From contig OZ022345.1 of the NCBI GenBank assembly GCA_963989245.1, positions 49,502,124-49,566,123 of the forward strand: a stretch of DNA of 64,000 bases, given 5' to 3'. Shown here piece after piece: positions 1 through 11,090 of this stretch. The stretch comes from Nansenia antarctica (lineage: Eukaryota; Chordata; Actinopteri; Argentiniformes; Microstomatidae). The notes beneath the pieces are model-generated. The model was not told the DNA's origin, made no database searches, and saw nothing but the letters and a program-made list of their open reading frames with translations. The translations under genes and the position numbers were made by a program. Positions within the stretch are counted from its first letter, which is position 1. Each line of letters opens with the position of its first letter.

Positions 1-870
1 CACAGTGATCAGGTGGGATTTTGGCCCATTCTTCAACACAGTCTTTAAATCTTGAAGATTCCTGTCGGTCCGCCGGTGAATATTGATCTTCAGTTCTTTC
101 CACAAATGTTCTATTGGATTTAAGTCTGTCGATTGACTAGGCCAGTCCAACACGTTTATTTTATTCCTCTTGAACCAATTGAGAGTCTCCTTTGTAGTAT
201 GTTTTGGATTGTGGTTCTGCTGGAAGATCCACTGAAGATTCACATCTCATCCTCATCATCCTGGTGGATAGCAACAGATTCTTCTCAAGAATTTCCTGGT
301 ACATCATTCATCTTCCCTTCAATATTTTGGATTCTACCAGTACCATGTGAAAAGAAACAGTCCCATACCATGATGCTTCCACCTCTGAACTTCACTGTAG
401 GTATTGTATTTTTAGGATCATATGGCGTGTCGTATTGTTGCCAGGAAGTTAGATTGTTGTCTGGTCTGACCAGGCTACATTCTCCCAGTAATCTACAGGC
501 TTCTCCAAATGTTCTGTAGCAAACTTCAAACGAGCGGATGATCGTGAATGGACACCGTGGCAGTGGAGTGCATTGCCTATTTTTTTGTTTGTGACAACTG
601 TTGCTTCCAGGTCTTTCTGGAGCTCTAATTGAGTGGTCCGTGGCTCCTCTTCTAACTAACCTTCTGACTGCACAGTCAGAAATCTTGTGTAGTAGTGTAG
701 CCGGTTGATGGTCGAGTGATGTTCCTTCCACTTGCGGATAATGGCCCCAATGGTGCTTATAGGAACATTTAGGAGTTAAGAAATCCGTCGGTAATCAGTT
801 ATTACTATGCTGCTCAACAATCTTGTTGCAAAGGTCTTAGGTGAGCTCTTTACCTCTACCCATCATCATG
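1..870 (-). pseudogene. Tc1 transposase pseudogene
   Basis: Read on the minus strand, the protein begins near 870 with a start resembling MGRGKEL, the usual N-terminus of fish Tc1 transposases. An in-frame stop follows almost at once. The helix-turn-helix and part of the DDE catalytic region follow (open stretch 285-731, with the family's GGGSIMVWxCF-type strand seen as FRGGSIMVWDCF). Frames are broken several times, and the region with the last catalytic acidic residue runs off the window. A full member is about 340 aa. No active enzyme can be made. Confidence 0.8.
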
Positions 871-1190
871 TTTCTCGCAGGAAAGCTTGTTGACAAATGG
901 TTTGTTTACTTGCATTCAGAGGTCGGAAACCCTTTTTCAAAGAGCGGAAGTACTTACCTGCCAACATGCACTAACCCAGATGATTCTAATTAGCACAGGT
1001 AAGAGAACTCATTAGTGGAATAAGCTGGTTTAGTGCTTTTTCTTACTGTGTTCAATACCTTTTCCTCTGTCATTCCACTTTATTGCACATAGCTTTTTTA
1101 TGGATTGGAATGTTACAATTTCTTTAGCTCTTACAGTTTTATTGAGTTAATACCAATGTTTGGTCTACATTTCATGTGAATAGCTGTATA
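1..1190 (-). mobile_element. Tc1-like DNA transposon, decayed, left end outside window
   Basis: Nucleotide similarity runs throughout to the fuller copy at 51,702-53,080, including the transposase region and the sub-terminal stretch with 'ttcatgtgaatagctg' near 1,170. The 5' edge of the window cuts the element, and the recognisable right end stops near 1,185, inside what should be the inverted terminal repeat, so the outer TIR is lost. It is followed by GA-rich simple sequence (about 1,210-1,272). It is clearly non-autonomous. Confidence 0.85.
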
Positions 1191-1199
1191 CTGTGTATA

Positions 1200-2410
1200 T
1201 CGTATATATGTAGCAAGAGAGAGAAAGAGAGAAATAGTCAGAGACAGAGACATACAGGGAGAGAGAGAGAGATCTTCTTCTCTCACTGCTCATGTGTCTG
1301 AGAGATCTAAAACATGATTACATAAATGATTTCTTATCTCAGTCAATACATTTATGTAAAGCAACATGGAGTGTAATGTTACATACAGTATCTTACTAGC
1401 CATTACGCAGAATGGTTATTCATTGGGGCTATTCAGCAGAAGTGCTTTTCTCAAGGACACTAAAGAGGTGTATGCCCCATCATTAGAACAAGTGACCCCC
1501 TTGGATACTGGTCTTTAATGGTTTGTCCATACTGCTGTCGATAATGGTTACAGAGAATAGTACTTCTTCTGGATACTCTCTCTCACTGGTCTTGCCCACT
1601 GTCAGGGCTGGATTCAGTCAAACCATTTCAATGTCCACCAATCAATTAATCTATCATCATTTATTTGTATAGCACTTTTTACATAGACAAATATCACAAA
1701 GTGCTTCACAACAAGAACAATGCTAAACAATATGAATAATATTTACAATACAAACAATATGAACTAACACCACGCCAAGCAAATGTGACACGGTCTGGTG
1801 AAAAGGGTCAGCAATTGTCGACAATTCTCAAGTCGTGCAAATGCGCAAAAAGCTTTTAAAAAATGTTTTATGTGTTTTTTCTGTTTTTTTTGCATATTTT
1901 GTGTTGAAGAGCCCATGCACTCGATATAACAAACAACAGTTTTAGGATCACAAAATACTTAATAATATAATAATATATAAAAAATATCTAATAATATATA
2001 GACCCGTATACATACGTATATAATGTGAATTGGATTGACTGTCCATAGGCTCTAAATCGGAACTAACCCTAACCCAAGAAAAAAAATCTGATCGTTACTA
2101 AATCGGAACTACCTGCAACCTGTGTACCAACATTCAAATAAACATATCTTCAATAATTTCCAGATTTCAATCTATGACACATCATGTGAAAGCTTACAAT
2201 CTGCACTTTAAGAAAAAATGGAAAATGAACATGCCCTACTTGAGGACTTTTTAACCAGACCCGTCACAAATGGCCCTCAGTAAGTTTGAATTTGACACCC
2301 CTGATCTAGTGGGACTTAGGTGTAGTTCCTTCCCATCCCATCTGGGCATCAAAGCTGTAATAAAAAAAGAAGACAGTAGATTTAAAATGATTGCCCACTG
2401 TTACCAACTT
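1200..2410. other. No gene; GA-rich and AT-rich DNA with a short dispersed-repeat motif
   Basis: The stretch holds GA-rich simple sequence (about 1,210-1,272), then unremarkable AT-rich DNA. Around 1,655-1,725 there is a 'tttatttgtatagcacttttt...cacaaagtgcttcacaa' motif that I recognise as recurring in fish genomes as part of interspersed repeats. No ORF here resembles a protein family. Confidence 0.5.
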
Positions 2411-2727
2411 TTACGAAATACTACTATGGTTGTGTTGTCCAGCAACACTTTCTTTATTTTCTTTAAAAAAAAGTTAGAAAAAGTTAAAAAGTTCATATTT
2501 GATGTAGTGACATCACTTCCTGTTTACCGCAAATCTACTTCCGGTTTGAGAGTTTACTTTTACGAAATACTACGAAATACTTTTTTTTTTTTTTTTACGA
2601 AATACTACTATGGTTATGTTGTCCAGCAACACTTTCTTTATTTTCTTTAGAAAAAGTTAAAAAGTTCATATTTGATGTAGTGACATCACTTCCTGTTTAC
2701 CGCAAATCTACTTCCGGTTTGAGAGTT
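2411..2727 (+). repeat. Imperfect tandem duplication of a ~140-bp block (2,411-2,554 and 2,595-2,727)
   Basis: The block from 'ttacgaaatactactatgg' to 'ccggtttgagagtt' occurs twice, separated by a T-rich spacer. The second copy differs by a shorter A-run and a few substitutions. Each copy contains the perfect inverted repeat TGTTG-tccag-CAACA. Because the block lies just upstream of a BEL-type gag, it may be the start of the 5' LTR with an internal duplication. No matching 3' LTR is present, so this stays a guess. Confidence 0.75.
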
Positions 2728-3139
2728 CGTCCTTTGCCAGAGAGAGACCGAGACGTTATGTGTGTTCTCCATTCATCATTCAACATCCATGTTCAGATTT
2801 ACACAAAGCAATGTTGTAAGTACGAAATATCAAGTGTTGGATTGGTAGCTTTATATATTAGTCATCATTTGTTGGGAATATTATGTTTTTAGTTATTATT
2901 TTGTAGCTAGATTGTTAGGCCAAAAAAACGGACTTTCTAGCTAACCACTGTTTGTTTACATCCTGTTGAAACATGTTTTGTGCTGTTTGTCTTGCAGTTT
3001 TTACCAGTTCAATATACCTGATTTGAAAAGCCACCCTACGCCTCTTTCTTTGATGGACTTTATTGACAAGGTTTAGCTTGATGTTAGAGAGAGAACATCA
3101 AAGTAAAAAAACAGACTTTCGCCATCTGATTTGGATAAG

Positions 3140-3407
3140 ATGTCATCCCACGGAGGCAAGAGGTCGGTGGGGAGCAAAGATACAGCGTCCTCCGGAAGTG
3201 TGGCCCGGGCCCGGGCCAAAGCAGAGGCGTTAAAGGTGAGAGCTGCATACGCAGCCCAGGAAGCAAAATTAAAAATGGAAAAGGTCGTAATACAATTGGA
3301 AACTACTAGACTTGATACCGAGTTGGAAGTGCTTACATCCCAAAGAGAAGCAGAGGTAGCCATGGTAGAAGCACAAACCTTGGAAAATGCACAATCAATG
3401 TTATTAA
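3140..3407 (+). pseudogene. BEL gag, N-terminal part (interrupted by MITE)
   Basis: The first ATG is at 3,140, preceded in frame by TTG. After a short Ser/Gly/Lys-rich head, a highly charged alanine-rich helix follows (ARARAKAEALKVRAAYAAQE and onward), predicted coiled coil. This is typical of the N-terminus of fish BEL/Pao gag proteins. The reading frame continues into the MITE at 3,408 and ends at 3,553 in foreign sequence. The gag resumes in the same frame at 4,425. Confidence 0.75.
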
Positions 3408-4416
3408 CAGGGGTGCACATAACTGGTGCGCCAGTGCGCATGCGTCGCCAAAATGCATGCTGCGCGGAAGATCAGCGGCATGAACGCGCTCTTGCGCACC
3501 AACAGCTGGGAGCGCTGGGAGAGGAATTTACTTCCTCAAAATCCACCTGCTGACTGCTGACTGCTGCATCACTGCAAGCCCCATAACGCCATCACAACGA
3601 CCACGGCGACTCCCCTCACGAAAACATTCGGAAAGTATCGTAACTTGTACTTTCATTCCGCGTATCGCGTATCGCACGGTTATCACGCCGACACGTGACA
3701 ATTCAGTCCCGAACGACTCGTCGCTAAAAGGAAAAACAACACCAAGGAACTTCATGTTTCTTTTCTCTGAAGCTTTCAAACGTTCAGACGTTTGTTTTAC
3801 AGCTTCATTATCGCACCTAGACCCCTGACCCAGGGAATATGGTTGGGAATTCTATTAGAAAAAAAAAAGACTTTGTTGCACAATCAAAATAATGAGCTAT
3901 TTAAAGTGATAGCCTACAACATCCTCTACCATGGTTGAAATTGAGGACAGTGATAACTTACAGCAGTCAAGAGAGCAGTGATGATGATGATTAAGCTTGT
4001 AGCATAAATAAATGCTTAGGCTGTAACTTTTTGTTGAAAAGTTGATTTCAGTGTTTACAGAACAGAGCAGTGCTTAAAGAGATGTCAGTTGATTTCATTG
4101 TGTTTAAAGAACAGACATTCAGTTAGTGCTTAAAGAGATGTCAGTTGATTTCATTGTGTTTAAAGGAGTCTGACAGACTTTCATGCTTAAAGAGCAGTCA
4201 TTTGATTTTGCATTTGTTTCTTTTGTTTTGCACACAATCATTTGTTCATTCATCTTTATTTATGAATAAATGTCGTTTTGCTAATATAAGTTATCCATGT
4301 ATCCCTTTTTTATCCATCCTGTGGGACGGGTCGTGACTCGCGAGCTCGGGGAGCACCAAGCAGCATCCCTAGGTGCTCCTCTGAGCACTGGCCCCAAAAA
4401 GTTATGTGCACCCCTG
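3408..4416. mobile_element. Non-autonomous hAT MITE (1,009 bp) inserted in BEL gag
   Basis: The termini are inverted repeats (left CAGGGGTGCACATAAC, and its reverse complement at 4,401-4,416). The flanks are a perfect 8-bp duplication GTTATTAA at 3,400-3,407 and 4,417-4,424. An 8-bp duplication with a CAGGGG terminus is diagnostic of the hAT superfamily. Insert plus one duplication is 1,017 bp (3 x 339), and gag is in the same frame on both sides. No transposase is encoded. The interior carries an imperfect tandem repeat of period 56 (4,071 and 4,127). Confidence 0.93.
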
Positions 4417-4424
4417 GTTATTAA

Positions 4425-5341
4425 CGTCTGAAGTCAGGGAAGAAAAATCGGAAAAATCTGTATCTGAGAGGACAAAAATGGAACGCACACATAGCTATGT
4501 TCAAGATCAAATCGAGCTAAGGAGTACTTCTCCCTCACAACACTCATTGGCACAGCCTGTCGTTCACTCACTTGATAACAGATCACTCGACAGCTTTGTG
4601 ACAGGGACATTACCAGTTAACCTACCTGTGGGACGCGTCACACAACGGTCTCAGCTCAACTACAATAAGCCAAATCCTGAGACACAATACACACATCCTG
4701 AAAGAATGTACTTACCTCCACCAAACCTACCTGATCCTCCTAAAGTTGAATTCAAGTCTGAGTTTGTAAAACCAACACCTACCTTAAATGTAAATACGCC
4801 ATCATACGTTCCCCGACACACTCAGCCAGCTAGCACACCAAATCCAATAGAGACTCTAGCACAGTATTTGGTACGACGAGACCTTGTTAACTCAGGTCTG
4901 TACCAGTTTGACGATAAACCAGAAAATTATTGCGCATGGTACTCATCATTCATCAGCGCAACCAGTGAAGCTAGCCTGACAGCAATACAAGAGTTGGATC
5001 TCATGACCAGATGGCTCGGAAAGGAATCTGGAGAACAGGCGAAACGCAAAAGGGCAGTACATGTTAACAACCCCAGTCTCGCTTTAAGCAAAGCATGGGA
5101 GAGACTACGCGAGTGCTATGCAGCCCCCGAAATCATAGAGAAGTCCTTATTCCAGAGACTAGACGGCTTCCCCAGGATTTCATCCAAAGACCCCATAAAG
5201 CTACGCCAACTTGGGGACCTGCTTCAGGAGATCCAAGGAGCGAAGGAAGATGGATATCTCACCGGCCTTACTTATCTAGATACTTCCCGCGGAATTGGAC
5301 CAATCGTGGAAAAGCTTCCATACCAGCTACAGGAGAAATGA
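4425..5341 (+). pseudogene. BEL gag core (DUF1759-like)
   Basis: Continues the gag after the MITE. A proline/threonine-rich linker leads to a helical gag core. Recognisable pieces include the LPPPNLPDPPKVEF stretch, a YCAWYSSF motif, and the LFQRLDGFPRISSKDP / LRQLGDLLQEIQGAKEDGYL region typical of the BEL/Pao DUF1759 domain. The frame ends in a stop at 5,339-5,341. Homology continues in another frame from about 5,340, so an indel there inactivated it. Confidence 0.8.
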
Positions 5342-6669
5342 CATCGGGAACGCGGTACAAAGAGCAAAACGACGGCCGCTTCCCCCCCTTTCACTATTTC
5401 TGCAACTTTGTGAGCCAAGAAGCCAAAAGGCGAAACGACCCAAGCTTTATATACCAAAGCTGTTCCACCACCCAGACAAAACAAGACGGATACAACGGGA
5501 AGAACGGCAACAAACCCATCCACGTGAACAAGACGGATGTCTCATCTCAAGTTGACCCCAACAAGAACTGTCCATTGCATGGCAATAGACCTCACCCTCT
5601 CAAGAAGTGCAAAACCTTCAGGAACAAATCCCTCGATGATCGAAAGGCTTTTCTCAAGGAGAAAGGAATATGCTTCAAATGCTGCTCTACAACTTCCCAT
5701 CTTGCCAAAGACTGCGAGAGCGACGTAAAATGCTCGGAGTGCGACAGCACTAGACACGATGCGGCCATGCACCCCGGCCCATCGCCTCAAACAAACAACA
5801 AGGCTCCTCCACCGTCACAAGAGAACGGTGGGGAGGAAGAAGTGCAACCTAAAAAAACTGAAGTGGATGAAGCTGAGGTCAGCGACACTGAAGTCAGCGA
5901 CATAGAGGTCAACACAAGCTGCACAGAAATATGCGGTCCAGGACAGTGGGGTCGTTCATGCTCAAAGATTTGCTTAGCAAGGATCTATCCCAAAGGATCA
6001 AAGGATAAAGCTATAAAAGCTTATGTAATGATGGACGACCAGAGCAACCGCTCTTTAGCCAGACCAGAGCTCTTCGAACTTTTCGGCATGGAGAGTGAAA
6101 CCTTCCCATACCGTCTCAGAACATGCTCTGGCATCATAGAAATATCAGGAAAGAAGGCAGAAGGACTTCAGATGGAGTCACTGGATGGAAAAGTCCACAT
6201 CTCTCTCCCAACACTCACTGAGTGTCCTGACATTCCAAACAATCGGAGTGAGATTCCGACCCCAAACGCAGTTCAGCACCAGCCTCATCTCCGTCATCTT
6301 ACTCAACAAATTCCAGAACTGGACCCCAAAGCGGAGATACTCATCTTACTCGGCAGAGATGTTCTTCGTGTTCACAAGGTCAGGCAGCAAGTGAACGGAC
6401 CACATGACTCTCCCTTTGCCCAACGTCTAGACTTAGGGTGGGTGGTAATCGGAGAGGTCTGCCTAGGGAGCATGCATAAACCTACGGTCAATGCATACAA
6501 GACACATGTGCTCGACAGCGGACGGCCTTCAATCTTCGAGCCCTGCCCAAGCTTCATGCACATCAAGGACACACATCAAGGCTTCAATAAGCCTGACAAA
6601 ACTCCTGAGAGGATGCTGGGACAGACAGTGTTCAACCGAACTGAGCACGACAACACACAATGGTCATAA
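5342..6669 (+). pseudogene. BEL gag C-terminus, zinc knuckle and protease domain
   Basis: Open in the frame shifted relative to 4,425-5,341. It carries a CPLHG-H-C cluster and then CFKCCSTTSHLAKDC followed by CSECDSTRHDAAMH, the usual zinc-binding region before the BEL protease. Next comes an acidic linker with the repeated motif EVSDTEVSDIEV. A protease-like segment follows (MMDDQSNRSLA, then LLGRDVLRVHKVRQQ and LGWVVIGEVCLG), characteristic of the retropepsin-like domain of this group. The ORF ends at 6,669, before any reverse transcriptase motif. Confidence 0.8.
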
Positions 6670-8051
6670 AATAGAATTGCTTATACAATGACAATGACAA
6701 ACACCTGAAGTGCATCAAAGTGTCATCTCTCAGAACCTCTCACCTTGTCATTCTGTAACACACATTTCAGGTCAGAGGTGTGGACACTTCTCTCCTAGTG
6801 TAGGTTTTCCATAGACTCTCAGTGTACTGTAAGAAGTAGGCTAGTGAAATCATTTCAATCCACAGTATTATTGTACAGCTTTTTTTTATTTTATTCCACA
6901 CAACATTAGGCCTACCGTTCATTACAAAAGCATTTACTTTAAAGCTAGGTAGCTAGCTAACACGCTAACACTTGTTTGGCCAGCTGGTACACACAAACAC
7001 ACACTATAATGGTGCATGAAACATACTGTACAGTATGTTGCATGTTTAATAGGTCTGCAACAAATGTATTTATTCATTATGTTTTATCTTTGACAACCTA
7101 TTTCTTCCTCCCACCATCTAGCCTATTAGTTTTGTAGAATTTATCTAAGTAAATCTAAGTATAGGGGTGGCATAGTTGTGGTGAGCACACCGTTTCGGTG
7201 GTTTGATAACTGATGCTAACAAAGACGCTATCTACCTTACTCACAAAACAACAAATAACTGTTTGGCTATCCTAAGTAAACAACACAAAATCCTAGTAAA
7301 CAGCACATGTAACTCACTAAAACTTACCCAACAGACGACTGTGCCATGAATAGTGAACTGACGTGGAGTTCAAAGTCTGAAATTCCGGAGTTCCCGTTAT
7401 GTATAGTCCAATATGAAGGAGTTCATTAATTGCCCACTGTCGATATTTCTACCGGCTTCTGAAATTCTGTTGATAGCGTTAGCGAGAGCTCCCGCATCTA
7501 TTTTGTAAACCTGTCAACAAACAGGTCCACATCGCACATGGCTACTTAAATACAGCTGGGGTGTGGGTGTGGCTACACACACTGCCACACTAATACCCCC
7601 CAGGCCCCCACCCGACTTTGCTAACTAAATTAGTGAATGTAAAACTATTGGTTATGATATCGAGTGGGTTCTTCATCGCTCAATTGTCATCCTATGCCAA
7701 AAAATGGAAAACACATTTTTTCACAGCAAGTCTTGTTTGGCTCAAGGTTTCACAATGGACCTATCGCTAAGCCACGCCCCAAAATAGAAATTGTCCAATC
7801 ATATCACAGCAAGTCACGACAGGCAGAAAACTCGGACAAACAACTCGCTAATATCTGATGGTGAAAAGCTTCTAGACTAAATATTCTTGTCATCTTTGAA
7901 AAGCATGTCTATTACTTGCTGTGGTAAATCAGAAATCAGAAATTTGCTAACTTGTAAGTCATTGAATGTCATTCAGTCACGGTCAGTCAGTCACTGTCAG
8001 TGAAGCGTTGTTTGTTTGTCTGAGTTTTCAAAGTGGGCGTGGCTTAGTGAT
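6670..8051. other. No gene; unassigned DNA with an inverted repeat at its right end
   Basis: No ORF here resembles a known family. An inverted repeat is visible: the segment about 7,758-7,845 (starting near 'ggacctatcgctaagccacgcc' and containing 'aaaactcggacaaacaa') is complementary to 8,010-8,056 ('...ttgtctgagttttcaaagtgggcgtggcttagtgataggtc'). The repeat is probably a decayed foldback DNA element that was the target for the Gypsy insertion at 8,057. Confidence 0.6.
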
Positions 8052-8056
8052 AGGTC

Positions 8057-8234
8057 TAGGGAATATTGCACTACGGTCATATGTTTAGGTGCACGCACCG
8101 GAAAGGGAATTAGATAGACTACTGTTCTAATGTTTACACCTGCATTCGCCCTGCTCAGGACTTGTTTAATTATTGTCATTTCGCAGAGTCATTTCATTAA
8201 AGCAAATGAACAAATGGAATATTGTTCTTATTTA
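8057..8234 (+). repeat. 5' LTR of Gypsy-type element
   Basis: 178 bp from 'tagggaatattgcactacgg' to 'attgttcttattta'. By eye it is base-for-base identical to 18,659-18,836. Similarity stops abruptly at both edges. The upstream flank AGGTC is repeated after the 3' copy. Confidence 0.93.
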
Positions 8235-8312
8235 TAATTAAACAACGTGATGCAGTAAAGCAGACAAATCCAGCAAAGAGGAAGACGCATGTATCCGCGA
8301 ACGACTCACACA

Positions 8313-8390
8313 GACATCGGCAAATAACGCCACCCGGGAATCTGTATACGGACCTCGGCAAATAACGCCACCCGGGAATCTGAATAGCCT
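8313..8390 (+). repeat. Two 38-bp tandem units in the Gypsy leader
   Basis: The segment 'tcggcaaataacgccaccc' recurs at 8,313-8,350 and 8,351-about 8,388 within otherwise unique leader sequence between the 5' LTR and the first hAT insertion. Its role is unknown. Confidence 0.8.
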
Positions 8391-8394
8391 ACGG

Positions 8395-9998
8395 CAGGCC
8401 TATTCAATTAGCGGCCCGGGGGCCGCATGCGGCCCAGACGTGACCCCCGATTGGCCCAGCCATAAAAGCAGAGAAAAACGTATTTCGCAAGTGTTCAGAA
8501 ATTCATGCAGAAATGTCTACAATAGTAGCCTACAGAACGTGAATATAACACTCTAAACAAACTAAGCGGGGAGCTTAAAACAACAATGGACAATGTGATG
8601 GCTACAATTAATTTTATTCGCTCCACTTCGAGCCTCCAACATTATTATTATTATTAACTTATTCCGCAAGCTGCTGTCAGAAATGTCTGCTGAGCACCAT
8701 GATCTGTTTTTGCATAACGACGTCAGGTGGCTGTCCAAAGGCAAGGCACTGGAGCGTTTCTGTGATCTCAGAGAGGAGATTACAACTTTCCTCCGCAGCA
8801 GCAAGCAAACGAAGGCAGAAACACACTTGAATCGCATACTGGACGACAACTTCATGGCTGATGTCTGCTTTCTGAGCGACATGTTCAAACACCCGAATGA
8901 CCTAAATGTGGGGCTACAAGGCAGAGACAAAACTGTGATTGATCTTGTGGAACAGACGCGCGCGTTCCAAGTCAAACTGGACCTTTTCGCGGCCGACTTC
9001 TGCACCGGCAGAATGCTGCATTTTTCCGACGCTCCGCAAATGCGTCTCATCCCCGACACACATCACAGATGTGATGACTGTTTTCATTGCGAGGTTGAAA
9101 GAGAACTTTGCTGGTCGACTGGATGGACTTGCTCTGCCCGCAGAGGTGATGGGCTTTGCCAGAGACCCGTTCACTGCTGCAATAGAAGGGGACTTATCCA
9201 CCAGAGGAAAGGGACTGGGAGTGGTACCTTCCATCGACGAGGGGAAATTCATACTCGAACTTGTTGACATGCAGTCATCCGTAACCAAGGCACAGGAGCT
9301 TCGCACTAATGGACCTGCGAAGTTTTGGAGTGATGTCAACGTGCACCAGTTCCCTAACGTTAAGAAAGTAGCAATCCATGTGCTCAGTATGTTTGGATCA
9401 ACATACACCTGTGAATCAAGCTTTTCACACATGAACACAATAAAAAGCAGCTCTCGTTGTTCCCTGACTGACAGTACTCACCAATGCCTTCGGATTGCAT
9501 TGACATCTTATGAGCCAAATGTCACTGCTCTTGTTCAGAATAAAACATGTCACTTCTCACACTAAGAAAGTCAACTGGGTAAGATTAGATTAGATTAGAT
9601 TCAATTTGATTGTTTAACTATAATTGTAATGTGTTAAATTGTGCACTCAAGGCGTTGATGGTTATTTTCATTCAGTTAAAAGCACTTTGTGATGTGCCTG
9701 GGTCAGCTATGACCAACATTTATATTTTACAAAAGGATTTTTTTTTATTGGTATACTACTGTACACTTTTTTATGCACTTTGAGATGACTTTTGACGTGC
9801 CTGTGTCAGATGTTACCTAATTTAAAAGGAAAACTATAAATAAACTGCTTGTATTTCATTAAGCCTACATTCATTTGTGTTGGTTTGAAATGTGTCATTA
9901 CCTGGTGCCTAGGCTACTGGCCGCTGAAAATGTCTGGCCCAGCAAAATTTCTTGGTTTTCAAATCTGGCCCAACTGAATTTGTAATTGAATACCCCTG
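8395..9998 (+). mobile_element. hAT element 1 (1,604 bp), Charlie/GTF2IRD2-like, in the Gypsy leader
   Basis: Flanked by a perfect 8-bp duplication GCCTACGG (8,387-8,394 and 9,999-10,006). Termini are related inverted repeats: left CAGGCCTATTCAATTA, and the right end reads CAGGGGTATTCAATTA on the other strand. The interior holds the C-terminal half of an hAT transposase. The N-terminal half with the BED finger is missing, so this is an internally deleted, non-autonomous copy. It separates the Gypsy LTR/leader from the gag start 99 bp downstream. Confidence 0.92.
8575..9565 (+). pseudogene. hAT transposase C-terminal half (GTF2IRD2/ZBED-like), broken
   Basis: The reading begins around 8,583 with an MDNVMATINFIRS-like stretch, then an ATT-repeat tract that introduces a stop. 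It resumes with HNDVRWLSKGKALERFCDLR, a hallmark of this transposase group. A frameshift near 9,055 moves it to the frame ending at 9,565. The end contains the hAT dimerisation region (LSMFGSTYTCESSFSHMNTI followed by SRCSLTD..HQCLRIALTSYEP). The catalytic region is incomplete. Similar transposases gave rise to vertebrate genes such as GTF2IRD2, but the breaks here argue against domestication. Confidence 0.85.
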
Positions 9999-10104
9999 GC
10001 CTACGGACATGTCGTCAAAGAACAGAACTGGTAATTAACAGAACTTGTAACTAACCTGCCTTGCTGAAATTAAGTTTGGCCTCTTTTTTTGAGTAGCTGT
10101 ACTA

Positions 10105-10743
10105 ATGGCACCTGTAGTAGTGGATTGCCCGATCGAGGGCTGTGACTATATAGCTAGACATGAAGAGGCAGCAGTGGTGGTGGCCATGCTGAACATACAC
10201 GCAACAGCACACGCTGCAGTCCCCAGAGCTCCGAGCATTAACAGTAAAATGGAGAAACTCAGGCGCCCCTCTATAGCACTGGCCGGGACGGTAGAGACTT
10301 GGTCATACTTCATAACCCGCTGGAGTGAATACAAGAGGGGCACGAAGCTGGTCGGACCCGACAGGAGTCGACAGGAGGATCTGAGGAAAGACCTCACTCG
10401 TGCTGCAGGCAGAAGCCTGGTAGACAGCGATGAGAGAGAGCTCCTCGCGGCCATGAAGGCGCTCGCCGTCCGTGCGGAAAACACCATGGTGGCTCGGGTG
10501 GCCCTATCTAACATGCGACAGGGACATGAGGAGCCCATCCGATCATTCCACGCCCGCTTGAAGGGGCAGGCAGACACATGCAAATATGAGATGGACTGCA
10601 CTAAGGCGGGGTGTGATCAAATCAATAACTTCACAGAGGAAATACTACGTGACGTGATCGCCCGCGGCATCGCGGACCAAGAAATACAGCTCGACCTGCT
10701 TGGCGAAAAGAACCAGGACATGCCATTAAAGGACATGATAGAG
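10105..10743 (+). pseudogene. Gypsy gag, N-terminal and capsid-like part (split by hAT element 2)
   Basis: The ATG at 10,105 starts a gag with an N-terminal Cys/His cluster (CPIEGCDY...H...H) and then a helical capsid-like region (TWSYFITRWSEYKR, MRQGHEEPIRSFHARLKGQA, RDVIARGIADQEIQLDLL). This is typical of a Gypsy gag type common in fish and marine invertebrates. The frame is interrupted at 10,743 by hAT element 2 and resumes at 16,950. The gap of 6,206 bp moves the frame by two, and the downstream ORF lies in exactly that frame, so gag was intact when the hAT landed. Confidence 0.85.
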
Positions 10744-11090
10744 CAGGGGTCCCCAAACTACGGCCCGCGGGCCGAACACGGCCCACCCCCACACTTGGAC
10801 CGGCCCTTTGAACAACATCGCCCCCACACACTCTCAACAATGCCAGAAACATCTTTTGAAAAAATATATACTGTATATATGTTTTAATCATATCATATCT
10901 GTATTTGATATTAAAGGTTGGCTTTCAAATTAAAATGTCCCTTAGTTATAAACTATTTTCATAAATAACATTATTAGTTAGTTTCACCCGCCCACAGAAT
11001 GCGGTACATTCAACGTAATGTTCCATAGTGAACGAGCACGGATCTATAGCAGGTGCACGCGAGCTAGAACGAAAATTCAGAGAGATGAAA

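Larger units (their letters stand above)
2411..6669 (+). mobile_element. BEL/Pao-type LTR retrotransposon remnant (gag-protease only)
   Basis: Contains, in order, a coiled-coil gag N-terminus, a DUF1759-like gag core, cysteine-rich zinc-knuckle regions and an aspartic protease-like domain. This is the BEL/Pao order. Reverse transcriptase, RNase H and integrase are absent: similarity to the family stops about 6,660, just past the protease, where unrelated sequence begins. No second LTR was found. The gag is interrupted by an hAT MITE and has one frameshift, so this is a dead partial copy. Confidence 0.8.

Noticed and set aside
133..519. + strand ORFs across the Tc1 copies (also 51,947-52,440)
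   Set aside because: They are antisense shadows of the decayed Tc1 transposase, which is readable on the minus strand.
2270..2892. ORFs of 126 and 70 codons in the duplicated block
   Set aside because: Similarity between the two ORFs reflects the nucleotide duplication. Phe/Lys-rich translation of AT-rich DNA with no family match.
8575..9565. Domesticated hAT gene (GTF2IRD2/ZBED-like)
   Set aside because: It has a frameshift and a stop and lies between intact hAT ends with a perfect target duplication.
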